DNA from: Bacillus sp. RAR_GA_16
Lineage (GTDB): Bacteria > Bacillota > Bacilli > Bacillales > Guptibacillaceae
Assembly: GCF_020165985.1 (NCBI RefSeq)
Contig: NZ_JAIUKZ010000008.1
Coordinates: 62,001-126,000 of the forward strand
Direction: 5' to 3'
DNA length: 64,000 bases
Below the pieces are notes generated by a model, which saw only the letters and a program-made list of their open reading frames with translations, was not told the DNA's origin and did not search any database. Each line of letters begins with the position of its first letter. The first letter of the stretch is position 1. The position numbers and the translations under genes were made by a program. Of this stretch, positions 1 to 7,764 are shown one piece after another.

Positions 1-587
1 TGCGCGTGATGGCAAATTAAGCGGTCTTGAGTTTGCTTGTGGCATACCAGGCTCTGTTGGAGGAGCAGTTTATATGAACGCAGGCGCTTACGGTGGAGAA
101 ATAGCTGATTGTCTCGAGAGTGTTCTCGCTGTAACGAAAGAAGGAAAGTTAATCAAGCTAAGCGCTGATGAACTAGATTTATCTTATCGTCACAGTAACG
201 TAGAAGAAAAAGGTTTGCTTGTTTTAGAAGCAACCTTCGCTCTAAAAGATGGCGATTATAATGAAATCAAAGCCATCATGGATGACCTTACTGAGAAGCG
301 CGAAACAAAACAGCCGCTAGAATACCCTTCTTGTGGAAGTGTGTTCAAGCGTCCTCCTGGCCTGTTTGCAGGTAAATTGATTCAGGACTCTGAGCTTCAA
401 GGCACAAGAATCGGCGGGGCAGAAGTATCTAAAAAGCATGCAGGCTTTATTGTGAATATCGATAATGCCACAGCAACAGACTATTTGGATGTGATTCCAC
501 CACGTGCAAAGAACGGTAAAGGAAAAGTTTGATGTTGAGCTTGAACGCGAAGTACGCGTTATTGGCGAACCGCCTGAGCAAGCATAA
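1..587 (+). pseudogene. murB: UDP-N-acetylenolpyruvoylglucosamine reductase MurB, 5'-truncated by window edge and frameshifted
   Basis: MurB is the FAD enzyme that reduces UDP-GlcNAc-enolpyruvate to UDP-MurNAc in the cytoplasm. Reading from base 2 gives the MurB glycine-rich core ([20 protein letters not shown]), then [11 protein letters not shown] and the C-terminal signature [19 protein letters not shown]. The frame ends at 530-532 after [13 protein letters not shown]. Removing one base from GATTCC at 493-498 restores a normal MurB tail ([20 protein letters not shown]...) that stops at 585-587. The N-terminus lies outside the window. A +1 error or a real frameshift are both possible. Some Bacillus species carry two murB copies, so loss of one could be tolerated. 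The gene is followed by a strong terminator. Confidence 0.9.
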
Positions 588-596
588 CGAAAATCC

Positions 597-625
597 AGCC
601 ACTCAATTGAGTGGCTGTTTTTTTT
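597..625 (+). terminator. Rho-independent terminator after murB
   Basis: Perfect 10-bp inverted repeat (597-606 with 607-616, centre TCAATTGA) followed by a run of eight T at 618-625, ten bases after the restored murB stop. Confidence 0.9.
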
Positions 626-753
626 AATCTATGATAATTAGACAACTTTTGATGATCTTGTGAACAATCAACATCTGCACAATAAGTGCACATTTACCCG
701 CTAAAGTAGTTTTTGATGGTAAATGAACCCAATCAAAGGAGGATAGGATCTAT

Positions 754-1338
754 ATGAAAACAAGAATATTTATTTTAGGTTTAGGGGTAACACTTATTCT
801 GGCTGCCTGTGCAAACAATAATGAGGACATGAACCCGGAGTCCGGTAATCAACATCCCAAGTCTAACTCCTCAGAAAACTCCGAAAGCCACATGGAAGAA
901 ATGGAACACTCCGGATCTCCAGAAGTACCAGAAGGGTTAAAAAGGGCCGAAGATCCTACATATCCAGAAGGAAGTAAAGCAATGATTGAAACAGATCATA
1001 TGCCTGGAATGAAAGGAGCAGAAGCAACGATTGCTGGTGCTTTTGAGTCTACTTCCTATGTTGTTTCCTATAAGCCAACGAATGGCGGAGATCCAGTTGA
1101 GAACCATAAATGGGTAATTCACGAGGAACTTAATCAACCTGATAGCCCCCCTTTAAAACCTGGCACGGAAGTAACGCTTGAAGCTTCCCATATGAAAGGA
1201 ATGAAGGGCGCAAAAGCAACCATTGATTCCGCTAACAAAACGACGGTCTATATGATCGATTATAAGCCAACAACAGGAGGCGAGGAGGTAACCAATCATA
1301 AATGGGTAACGGAAGAAGAATTATCTCCTATTGAATAA
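754..1338 (+). CDS. YdhK-family lipoprotein with two DUF1541 repeats
   Basis: A 194-aa protein with a lipoprotein signal: hydrophobic segment at residues 5-18 and lipobox LAAC, so Cys19 should be lipidated and membrane-anchored. An acidic, Met/His-containing linker (residues 20-60) is followed by two homologous units of about 55 residues. Each has a HMxGMKGAxAT motif and ends in NHKWV-EEL, the DUF1541 repeat of B. subtilis YdhK. The biochemical role is not established. Paired Met and His residues and the copper-protein neighbours suggest metal binding (inference). The start is the ATG at 754, with AAAGGAGG at 736-742. A short inverted repeat TGCAC-AATAA-GTGCA at 676-690 lies upstream. Confidence 0.85.
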   Translation: MKTRIFILGLGVTLILAACANNNEDMNPESGNQHPKSNSSENSESHMEEMEHSGSPEVPEGLKRAEDPTYPEGSKAMIETDHMPGMKGAEATIAGAFESTSYVVSYKPTNGGDPVENHKWVIHEELNQPDSPPLKPGTEVTLEASHMKGMKGAKATIDSANKTTVYMIDYKPTTGGEEVTNHKWVTEEELSPIE

Positions 1339-1399
1339 TGACGTTTCTAAAAAGCTGCATATTAGCGACTAAATAAGATGATATAAAGGATGAAATGCT

Positions 1400-2368
1400 G
1401 TGAAGAAACACTGGATGATCATTTTTGCTGCAATGCTTTTTATTCTTTCAGGATGTCAGGAAGAAAACTCAGTAAAAAGCAATGATGCAGTTAAGGAAAA
1501 GCAAAAGAATGAAAAAGAAACGGTATTATCAGAATCAAGCTTTTTCAAACCGACTTCACGAAAGGAAATCAATCATGTTCATGGAATCGGATATCCAGGC
1601 AATCAAGAAGAATTATTCGTGGCGACTCATGTTGGACCGCTTATCTATCTTGATGGAACCTGGTATGAAGCTAAAGCAAACAACAATGACTATATGGGCT
1701 TTCAGGCAGTGTCTGATGGTTTTTATAGTAGTGGACACCCTGGTGAAGGATCTGATTTACCAAATCCGCTTGGTTTAATTAAAAGTACGGACCGAGGAAA
1801 AACGTTGGAGCAGCTAGGTTTTCAAGGTGAATCTGATTTTCACTATTTAGCGGTTGGCTATGAAACGCACAGCATTTATGCTGTCAATCAACAGAAAAAC
1901 AGCAAAATGGAGATAGGGGTTTATTATAGTGAGGATGCAAGTGAATGGAATCAAGTGCAACTAAAGGGGACTCCGGATCAAATCAATGGGATATTTGCTC
2001 ACCCTACGGATGAAAATGTTGTTGCCGTAACTTCTCCTACGGGCCTTTATCTCTCTAAAGACCAAGGCCAATCGTTTTCACGCCTCACTGAAGAAATCGC
2101 TATTACATCAATGACTTTTCTAAAAGACCGTATTCTTTACGCTACACAAGGAGAAACAAACCAACTTGTTTCTCTTAAAAATGGAGAAGAATCTCTGATT
2201 TCAATGCCGGATGAAATAAAAGGAGAAATCGATTATTTAACCGTAAACCCACAAAGTGAAAATGAAATGTCTTTTCATACGACTGAAGGTAGTCTGTTTC
2301 TAACGAAGGATGCAGGAGAATCCTGGGACGTTTTAATCGAGCAAAATAAAATAAATGAGATGAAATGA
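1400..2368 (+). CDS. F510_1955-family (BNR-repeat-like) lipoprotein
   Basis: A 322-aa exported lipoprotein: signal segment at residues 5-17 and lipobox LSGC (Cys19), then a polar linker. The mature part begins with NHVHGIGYPG and has repeated SxDxGxxxxxL strands (STDRGKTLEQL, SKDQGQSFSRL, TKDAGESWDVL). These are Asp-box/BNR-like blades of a beta-propeller. NCBI calls this family F510_1955 glycosylhydrolase. No hydrolase active site is obvious to me, so the enzymatic label is doubtful. The family is often seen beside copper-resistance genes, as here. The start is GTG at 1400 with AAAGGA nine bases upstream. It probably shares a transcript with the preceding lipoprotein (61-bp gap). Confidence 0.8.
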   Translation: MKKHWMIIFAAMLFILSGCQEENSVKSNDAVKEKQKNEKETVLSESSFFKPTSRKEINHVHGIGYPGNQEELFVATHVGPLIYLDGTWYEAKANNNDYMGFQAVSDGFYSSGHPGEGSDLPNPLGLIKSTDRGKTLEQLGFQGESDFHYLAVGYETHSIYAVNQQKNSKMEIGVYYSEDASEWNQVQLKGTPDQINGIFAHPTDENVVAVTSPTGLYLSKDQGQSFSRLTEEIAITSMTFLKDRILYATQGETNQLVSLKNGEESLISMPDEIKGEIDYLTVNPQSENEMSFHTTEGSLFLTKDAGESWDVLIEQNKINEMK

Positions 2369-2523
2369 GAGACTAAAACTTTAAGCAATTCCCTCTAAAT
2401 GTCCAGAATTTGTGCAGAATGAATGAAATTTGTGATTTGATAACTTTATTTCGCATTCACGTTTATTATCAAGCAAATAGGAAACTATGACAGTGTATTA
2501 CATTTCTAAGGAGGAATTTAATC

Positions 2524-2853
2524 ATGTCACATGAAAAGTATGGCTCCATGATTCAAACACTTCACGAATGTATGACGGCTTGCAATCACTGTTATGATGC
2601 TTGCTTAAAAGAAGAAGATGTCAAAATGATGGCGGATTGTATTCGTATGGACAGAGAGTGCGCTGATATTTGTGGCTTTTTGGAACAAGCGCTTGTGAGG
2701 GGAACCCCATTTGCGTCTGAACTTGCACAAGCGTGTGCGACAATTTGTGAGGCATGTGGAAACGAATGTAAAAAGCACGACCACAAACACTGTCAGGATT
2801 GTGCAGAGGCATGTTTTAAATGTGCGGAAGAGTGTAAGAAACTAGCAGCATAA
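2524..2853 (+). CDS. Four-helix-bundle copper-binding protein (YhjQ/Csp-like)
   Basis: A 109-aa Cys-rich soluble protein with no signal peptide. Cysteines recur in helical spacing: CMTACNHCYDAC near residues 16-27, then CIRMDRECADIC, CATICEACGNEC and CQDCAEACFKCAEEC. This is the layout of the YhjQ/DUF326 family and the Csp copper-storage proteins, where Cys residues line the core of a four-helix bundle and bind Cu(I). The expected role is cytosolic copper sequestration. The start ATG has AAGGAGG about seven bases upstream. It stands alone between the lipoprotein genes and the two-component genes and ends at a terminator. Confidence 0.88.
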   Translation: MSHEKYGSMIQTLHECMTACNHCYDACLKEEDVKMMADCIRMDRECADICGFLEQALVRGTPFASELAQACATICEACGNECKKHDHKHCQDCAEACFKCAEECKKLAA

Positions 2854-2868
2854 CCTCACAACTGTGAA

Positions 2869-2903
2869 GAAGTCTGTTGAATCATTAGCAGGCTTCTTTT
2901 TTT
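2869..2903 (+). terminator. Terminator after copper-binding protein gene
   Basis: Ten-base-pair stem with two G-U pairs (2869-2878 with 2887-2896), 8-nt loop and seven T at 2897-2903. Confidence 0.8.
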
Positions 2904-2993
2904 GTCTTAAATTTTTATATTAAAACAAAGCAGACAAGCTGCACACTTTCTCGATATAATGCTGATAGAATGGCTGTGAATAAGGAGAGAGAC

Positions 2994-4373
2994 ATGAGAT
3001 TTAAGAGAAAAAGTAAATTAGCTACAAAATTAGGTCTGTTTTTTCTTATAAGCATCTTGTTACTTGAGGGAATACTGTTTATCGTACTTTACTTCGGCTT
3101 TTTAAATGAGCGGATCATGGCTGAAACGGATGCTCTTCTCGCACGAGGAAACAGCCATAGAGATGTACTAGAAAAACATTTCGATCGTGAAACAATGGAG
3201 CACGTTGCGCTAATGGAATCTGAAGCTGAAACTCAGGTCATTATTACAGATGAAAGGAATAGCATTCTCGTTCATTCGAATCCTTTAACCTCTATGATCA
3301 GAAAAAACCTTTCTTTATCATCCCCACTCCCGGTGTCAGGAAAGATCCTGGAAGGCGATTGGAGCAACGAACCTTATGTGATGACCGGTTCTCCCATTGT
3401 CGTTAATGATAAGCTTGTTGGAAATGTCTATATGACCCTCGATACAAAAAGTATTCGCGAAGTGCGCGATCACTTAACAACTCAATTTTTAATCATTAGT
3501 GGACTCGCTCTCTTCCTAACCGTTATTACAATTATTTATTTATCAAAAATGATTACACGTCCATTGATTGAGATGAAAGTCGCAACGCAACAAATGAGCA
3601 CAGGAGATCATAACGTCTCCTTAAAAGTCGATCGAAACGATGAATTAGGAGAATTAGCGAAAGGCATTCAAAGCTTATCAGATGATTTGCTCCGATTAAA
3701 AAACGATCGTAGTGATTTTCTAGCCAATATTGCACATGAGCTAAGAACACCTTTAACTTATCTGAATGGTTACGCAGATATCGCTCAGCGAGAAGAGTTA
3801 TCTTCAACAGAGAGAAAGGCTTACCTTTCCATTATTAAAGAAGAATCAGAGAACTTAACTTCTCTCGTTCGAGATTTGTTCGATATGGCAAAAATGGACC
3901 AACAAGGATTTGTAATTGATCGAGAGAAAGTCGAATTATGTTCGTTAATTCATCAGGTTAGAGAGAAAGTAAGGCCTGCTTTTGAAGGGAAAGGGATTCA
4001 TCTTATTGTTTCTTGTCAAGATAAAATCTATCTCGATATTGATTCTACAAGGTTTTCTCAAGTGATGTTAAACCTTTTGGATAATGCTTTGCATTATAGT
4101 GAGCCAGGGAAAACCGTACTCATCGATACGAAATCTCTTCAAAGCGAAGTGAATGTAAAAGTAATTGACGAGGGAGAAGGAATTCCTGAGAAGGATTTGC
4201 CTTTCATCTTTGAACGTCTCTACCGAGTTGATAAGTCACGCTCTAGAAGATACGGCGGTTCTGGACTTGGTCTTTCTATTGCTAAAGAAATTATCGAGAA
4301 GCATGGAGGCAGGATAAAGGCAGAAAGTCAAAAAGGAAAAGGAACAACGATCACCATTGTTTTTAGGAGTTGA
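2994..4373 (+). CDS. HAMP-domain sensor histidine kinase
   Basis: A 459-aa membrane kinase. TM1 is near residues 10-30, followed by an extracytoplasmic sensor region of about 130 residues, TM2 near 163-183, and a HAMP linker. The HisKA H-box is FLANIAHELRTPLTYL. The HATPase domain has an N-box (LLDNALHYS), a G1 box (DEGEGIP) and a G2 box (GGSGLGLSIAKEI). I chose ATG 2994 because AAGGAG lies six bases upstream; an in-frame ATG at 2970 has no ribosome site. The stop overlaps the region of the regulator start, so the two genes are translationally linked. The adjacent copper genes suggest a metal or envelope signal (inference). Confidence 0.9.
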   Translation: MRFKRKSKLATKLGLFFLISILLLEGILFIVLYFGFLNERIMAETDALLARGNSHRDVLEKHFDRETMEHVALMESEAETQVIITDERNSILVHSNPLTSMIRKNLSLSSPLPVSGKILEGDWSNEPYVMTGSPIVVNDKLVGNVYMTLDTKSIREVRDHLTTQFLIISGLALFLTVITIIYLSKMITRPLIEMKVATQQMSTGDHNVSLKVDRNDELGELAKGIQSLSDDLLRLKNDRSDFLANIAHELRTPLTYLNGYADIAQREELSSTERKAYLSIIKEESENLTSLVRDLFDMAKMDQQGFVIDREKVELCSLIHQVREKVRPAFEGKGIHLIVSCQDKIYLDIDSTRFSQVMLNLLDNALHYSEPGKTVLIDTKSLQSEVNVKVIDEGEGIPEKDLPFIFERLYRVDKSRSRRYGGSGLGLSIAKEIIEKHGGRIKAESQKGKGTTITIVFRS

Positions 4374-4378
4374 ATCAC

Positions 4379-5056
4379 GTGAAAAATGTGCTAATTGTAG
4401 ACGATGAAGAACGGATGGTAGAGCTAATCTCTCTTTATCTAAAACCACATGGATACACCATTTACCAAGCAAATACAGGTATAGACGCATTACATAGATT
4501 AACGGAATACAAAATAGATCTGGTTTTATTAGATATTATGATGCCTGATATGGACGGCTTCTCCACGTGTCGAGAAATCCGCAATCAATCAGAGGTACCA
4601 ATTATTATGTTAACAGCAAGAGAACAAAATGAAGATATTGTTAAAGGGTTCAAGTTAGGCGCAGATGATTACATCACGAAGCCCTTTGATGAACGCGTTC
4701 TCCTCGCTAGAATGGAAGCGTTGGCTCGTCGAGTAAAACAAATGAACCAAGATCAAGTCTTCTTCAAGGGATTAACGTGGGATGCAGAAAGACATCTTGT
4801 CTCATACAAAGGTGCGCCTATTTCCATGACTCCCATTGAATTTAAGTTGCTTGGATTGTTCTTAAAAAATCCTGAAAAAGTATTTAGCAGGGAACATCTT
4901 ATTCAGTTAATTTTGGGGTATGAATCAAATACAGAAGGACGCACGATTGACTCACATATTCGAAATTTGCGTGATAAGTGTAGAGGAGTTAATTTTAACA
5001 TTGATATGTTTTTAGTAACCATTTGGGGAGTAGGCTATAAGTGGAAAGGCTCATAA
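4379..5056 (+). CDS. OmpR/PhoB-family response regulator
   Basis: A 225-aa regulator and partner of the preceding kinase. The receiver domain (about 1-115) has the acidic pair in VDDEE, the phospho-acceptor Asp in LLDIMMPDMDGF, a Thr in MLTAR and the conserved Lys in YITKPF. A C-terminal winged helix (about 130-225) ends in the wing sequence TIWGVGYKW. AGGAG at 4365-4369 sits nine bases before GTG 4379, which is therefore the best start. An in-frame TTG at 4370 overlaps the kinase stop but directly abuts the ribosome site. Target genes are unknown; the upstream copper-binding genes are plausible. Confidence 0.9.
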   Translation: MKNVLIVDDEERMVELISLYLKPHGYTIYQANTGIDALHRLTEYKIDLVLLDIMMPDMDGFSTCREIRNQSEVPIIMLTAREQNEDIVKGFKLGADDYITKPFDERVLLARMEALARRVKQMNQDQVFFKGLTWDAERHLVSYKGAPISMTPIEFKLLGLFLKNPEKVFSREHLIQLILGYESNTEGRTIDSHIRNLRDKCRGVNFNIDMFLVTIWGVGYKWKGS

Positions 5057-5251
5057 GCCCATCAATTATAGTTTGCTCATATTTTCTGAAACAATGTTTT
5101 TCAAACAACAATAACGATCAAATACTATTAAGAGGTTCCCTTGGAAAAACGAACCAGTATATTAGGTGAAAGTTAACTTAAACTAAGCAGTGTGGCTAAT
5201 AACGATGTTAGAAACACATCTTTTAACTTTTACCTAAGGAAGTGATATGAA

Positions 5252-5551
5252 GTGAATAATAAAAAGCGCAACAATCAGAAAGGAAAAGGCAAAACCGCAA
5301 CTGTTATGGCATTAAGTGCACTAGGCGGAGCAGCTGCCTATGCCCTTACCAATCGTATGCAGAACGGCGGTTTTAGTGGAATGCAGCAGCATTCACAGCA
5401 AAACTCTTCACATCAGGCTCAATCTCATGCTCAACAGCAGCAACATCAACACCAAGATCCTGAATCCTTGAAGCAAATGGCCTCCGCTCAAGGAATTGAT
5501 AATGATGCGATCGCTGAATTTACCAATGCGATAAAAGATGATTTGCGATAA
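5252..5551 (+). CDS. Small Gln/His-rich membrane-anchored protein, unknown function
   Basis: A 99-aa protein I do not recognise. A Lys-rich N-terminus (residues 3-14) is followed by one small-residue hydrophobic segment (ATVMALSALGGAAAYAL, about 16-32). A low-complexity Gln/His/Ser stretch (about 42-70, with QQQQHQHQ) and a short C-terminal helical part (SLKQMASAQGIDNDAIAEF) complete it. The His-rich tract could bind metal, which would fit the copper neighbourhood, but this is inference. The start is GTG 5252 with AAGGA at 5236-5240 (11-base spacing, longer than ideal). It is transcribed alone and ends at a terminator. Confidence 0.7.
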   Translation: MNNKKRNNQKGKGKTATVMALSALGGAAAYALTNRMQNGGFSGMQQHSQQNSSHQAQSHAQQQQHQHQDPESLKQMASAQGIDNDAIAEFTNAIKDDLR

Positions 5552-5554
5552 GTG

Positions 5555-5582
5555 AAGCACTCCCATGTGGGGGTGCTTTTCT
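5555..5582 (+). terminator. Terminator after Gln/His-rich gene
   Basis: Ten-base-pair stem (5555-5564 with 5569-5578, one G-U), ATGT loop, and T-rich tail. Confidence 0.85.
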
Positions 5583-5723
5583 TTAGCTCTTATCCTAATT
5601 GTAACATCGTGTCCTAAATGTACTTCTTCCAGTACAAGCACTTCTATAAGACATCATTCATAATTGTATGAATGAAAACATTTATGATTAAGAAAATGCA
5701 TTTCACGCATATTCTCTAAATAG

Positions 5724-5921
5724 ATGAAGTACCCCATATCTAAAACGGGAAGTCATACTATGGGATTTTCGATGAATGTGTTAAATGAAGAGGAAATGAA
5801 AGCAGCGATTGAGGAACAAGTGAAAACGGTCGATAAAGAACTTGTGAAGCTTCAGGAAACGGCAGACCAAAATGTGTGGGATTTGGCAAACGATTTTAAT
5901 GGTTCGACGGGAAGATTGTAG
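5724..5921 (+). CDS. Possible small hypothetical protein or gene remnant
   Basis: A 65-codon open frame in the 480-base stretch between the Gln/His-rich gene and the next lipoprotein gene. The middle part (residues 18-58) is charged and helical and looks like real coding sequence: LNEEEMKAAIEEQVKTVDKE, then LVKLQETADQNVWDLANDF. No ribosome site precedes ATG 5724 or the in-frame ATGs at 5760 and 5772. The frame ends abruptly with no terminator. It may be the remnant of a larger gene. Nothing else is recognisable in 5583-6032. Confidence 0.3.
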   Translation: MKYPISKTGSHTMGFSMNVLNEEEMKAAIEEQVKTVDKELVKLQETADQNVWDLANDFNGSTGRL

Positions 5922-6032
5922 ACTTCTTTTAAATAGATGCGCTTGATTTTTTTCATCATAACGTCAGGCGATAGTTTTGATATTCTAATTGTGTCAAACG
6001 AAGTCGAAGCGTTCGAGATTGAAACTGAACCG

Positions 6033-6686
6033 TCATTTATCTTCACCTTCTTTTCCGGATGTGAAGGTGACTGAATCAAGCCAACCCAAGAACCACTTTT
6101 CCATTTCTTTGTGAGAAACGCATTCATCTAAGCATTGAAATTGAACAAAAACAAATATTCCTCCTGAGCCTTTTTTGTTTTGAAGAAACGCCACATACCC
6201 CTCGTCTTCTTCTTCGGATCCAAACGGAGCATAATAACTGGCTTTCGATTCTTCTAATCGTTCCTCTAGCGTAACTTCCTCTTCAATCCGTGTTTTAAGA
6301 AGGTCCAAACTTTCTTCCATAATTTTAACACTCAAAAAATTTTGATACTCGATCGTCACGCCAACGGCGTAATTATCCTGTTCAAATCCAAACGTGAATT
6401 GCTCAAACGAGTCATCGGGGTGGGAATACCCCTGCTTCCCAATTGTAGCGTTTGTTGGAAAATTCATGCGGTAGTCCTTAGTTGCTGACACAAACGTGTA
6501 GGACCCATTTTCCGTTTGTTTTGTGGAAGTGATAAAATCCCTAGTAAAGTCGTCTTGAAGCGCTTTGGTTTTAGGGAGTTCATTTGCAGATGCCTCTAGT
6601 GGGTTTGTCTCTTTTGTATCGTTTTCCATTTGGCACCCTCCTAACGTGATTGCAGAACATAATAATAGGACTATTAAGACTTTCAT
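6033..6686 (-). CDS. Hypothetical lipoprotein
   Basis: A 217-aa exported protein with a signal segment at residues 3-16 and lipobox LGGC (Cys18). The mature region has a Ser/Thr/Glu-rich linker, then a globular part with alternating strands ([36 protein letters not shown]) and two Cys near residues 184-188. I do not recognise a named family. GGGAGG lies about seven bases before the ATG. It is read divergently from the truncated clpP-like remnant, and its upstream region occupies the place where the clpP 5' end should be. Confidence 0.75.
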   Translation of the reverse strand: MKVLIVLLLCSAITLGGCQMENDTKETNPLEASANELPKTKALQDDFTRDFITSTKQTENGSYTFVSATKDYRMNFPTNATIGKQGYSHPDDSFEQFTFGFEQDNYAVGVTIEYQNFLSVKIMEESLDLLKTRIEEEVTLEERLEESKASYYAPFGSEEEDEGYVAFLQNKKGSGGIFVFVQFQCLDECVSHKEMEKWFLGWLDSVTFTSGKEGEDK

Positions 6687-6752
6687 AGGTGTTACCCTCC
6701 CGCTTGTATGATTTTTCCTCTGTGTATCATACCCAAAACGAACAACGGCGTA

Positions 6753-7094
6753 AACAAAATTACACCAGATGTGAAAACCATTTGTACCGGGTTGGCTGCC
6801 TCTTTTGGAGCAATGTTGTTACTTGCAGGGACAAAAGGGAAACGATATGCTTTGCCAAACGCCGAAATTATGATTCACCAGCCTTTAGGTGGAGCTCGCG
6901 GGCAAGCAACCGATTTAGAGATCTCAGCAAAACGCATCCTAAAACTTAGACAACATATTAATCAAATTATCGCTAAAAAAACGAATCAATCACTTGATAA
7001 AGTGGCATTAGACACTGACCGAGATTATTTCATGAGTGCTCAGGAAGCAAAAGAATATGGGATTATCGATGAAATCATCCAAAAAGCAAAGTAG
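6753..7094 (+). pseudogene. clpP: ClpP-like protease remnant lacking the N-terminal third
   Basis: The frame carries the C-terminal two thirds of Clp[41 protein letters not shown], and [20 protein letters not shown]. The catalytic Ser (AASFG), His (HQP) and Asp (DTDRD) are all present. The first 65 or so residues, which hold the N-terminal gating loop and first strands, are missing. Homology starts abruptly near 6753 and the open frame before it (from 6708) is unrelated. Without those parts it should not form a normal tetradecamer. It looks like a 5'-deleted paralogue. No convincing ribosome site is seen. Confidence 0.75.
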
Positions 7095-7101
7095 ATGGTG
7101 T

Positions 7102-7128
7102 AAGGGACGGAAAACCGTTCCTTTTTTC
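7102..7128 (+). terminator. Terminator after clpP remnant
   Basis: Nine-base-pair stem (7102-7110 with 7115-7123, one G-U), AAAA loop, then six T. A retained terminator supports a once-active gene. Confidence 0.85.
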
Positions 7129-7200
7129 ATTTTATAAGAGGTCAGCAAATCGATTTGTCGAATAGATAGATTGAATATGAAAATGAAAAGGAGTGTTGAA

Positions 7201-7587
7201 ATGATCAATCAAATCGGTCAAATTATGCTATACGTGGATAATCAGGATGAGGCATTAGCATTTTGGACAGAAAAGGTTGGGTTTCATCACATGGCAGAGG
7301 AAAACAATAGCGGGGGAATGAGATGGATCGAGATCGCGCCAACTCTAGAAGGAGCAACAAGCATTGTTCTTCATGATAAAGCATTTATAGCGAAGATGGA
7401 GCCTGAGCTAAATCTCGGTACACCATCTCTTATGTTTTACACGAACGATCTCGATCATTTATACGAAAGTTTTAAGAGTAAAAAAATAACCGTTGGGGAA
7501 ATTGTGTCAATGCCTTTTGGCCGCGTTTTTAACTTTGCAGATCCTGAGGAGCATTATTTTGCGGTAATGGAAAAGAACCAGGCGTAA
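7201..7587 (+). CDS. VOC-family (glyoxalase/bleomycin-resistance fold) protein
   Basis: A 128-aa protein with the two beta-alpha-beta-beta-beta halves of the vicinal oxygen chelate fold: IGQIMLYVDNQDEALAFWTE at the start and FNFADPEEHYFAVME at the end. The second half's terminal Glu is in DPEEHYF. Members include glyoxalases, dioxygenases and antibiotic-binding proteins. Sequence alone does not choose a reaction. ATG 7201 is preceded by AAAAGGAG at 7184-7192. An in-frame ATG at 7171 lacks a ribosome site and would add ten unusual residues. Confidence 0.85.
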   Translation: MINQIGQIMLYVDNQDEALAFWTEKVGFHHMAEENNSGGMRWIEIAPTLEGATSIVLHDKAFIAKMEPELNLGTPSLMFYTNDLDHLYESFKSKKITVGEIVSMPFGRVFNFADPEEHYFAVMEKNQA

Positions 7588-7612
7588 GATTGACTTACGA
7601 AGGTTGCATCTG

Positions 7613-7643
7613 AACATCATCATTCATTTGATGGTGTTTTTTT
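7613..7643 (+). terminator. Terminator after VOC gene
   Basis: Ten-base-pair stem (7613-7622 with 7629-7638, one G-U), 6-nt loop, and T run to 7643. Confidence 0.85.
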
Positions 7644-7700
7644 ACGTTAAAATCTACAACCAAGACGGGGGATTTCAGAATTATCGAAAAAGACTAGTAA

Positions 7701-7747
7701 TGAAGTATATCATTCATTATAATAAATAAAAGAAGTATTTACTTCAT
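7701..7747 (+). promoter_or_regulatory. Candidate operator pair and -10 element upstream of the rpiR-type gene
   Basis: A perfect 14-base inverted repeat GAAGTA-TT-TACTTC lies at 7732-7745. A degenerate related site, TGAAGTATATCATTCA, lies at 7701-7716. A TATAAT hexamer at 7718-7723 sits between them. RpiR/MurR regulators usually bind GAA/TTC-type palindromes near their own promoters, so autoregulation by the next gene is a reasonable inference. Confidence 0.45.
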
Positions 7748-7764
7748 AAATGAAAGGAGTAGCT

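Noticed and set aside
676-690. TGCAC-AATAA-GTGCA as a copper-regulator operator
   Set aside because: The arms are short and no second copy of the full repeat was found at the other metal genes. Noted only as a repeat.
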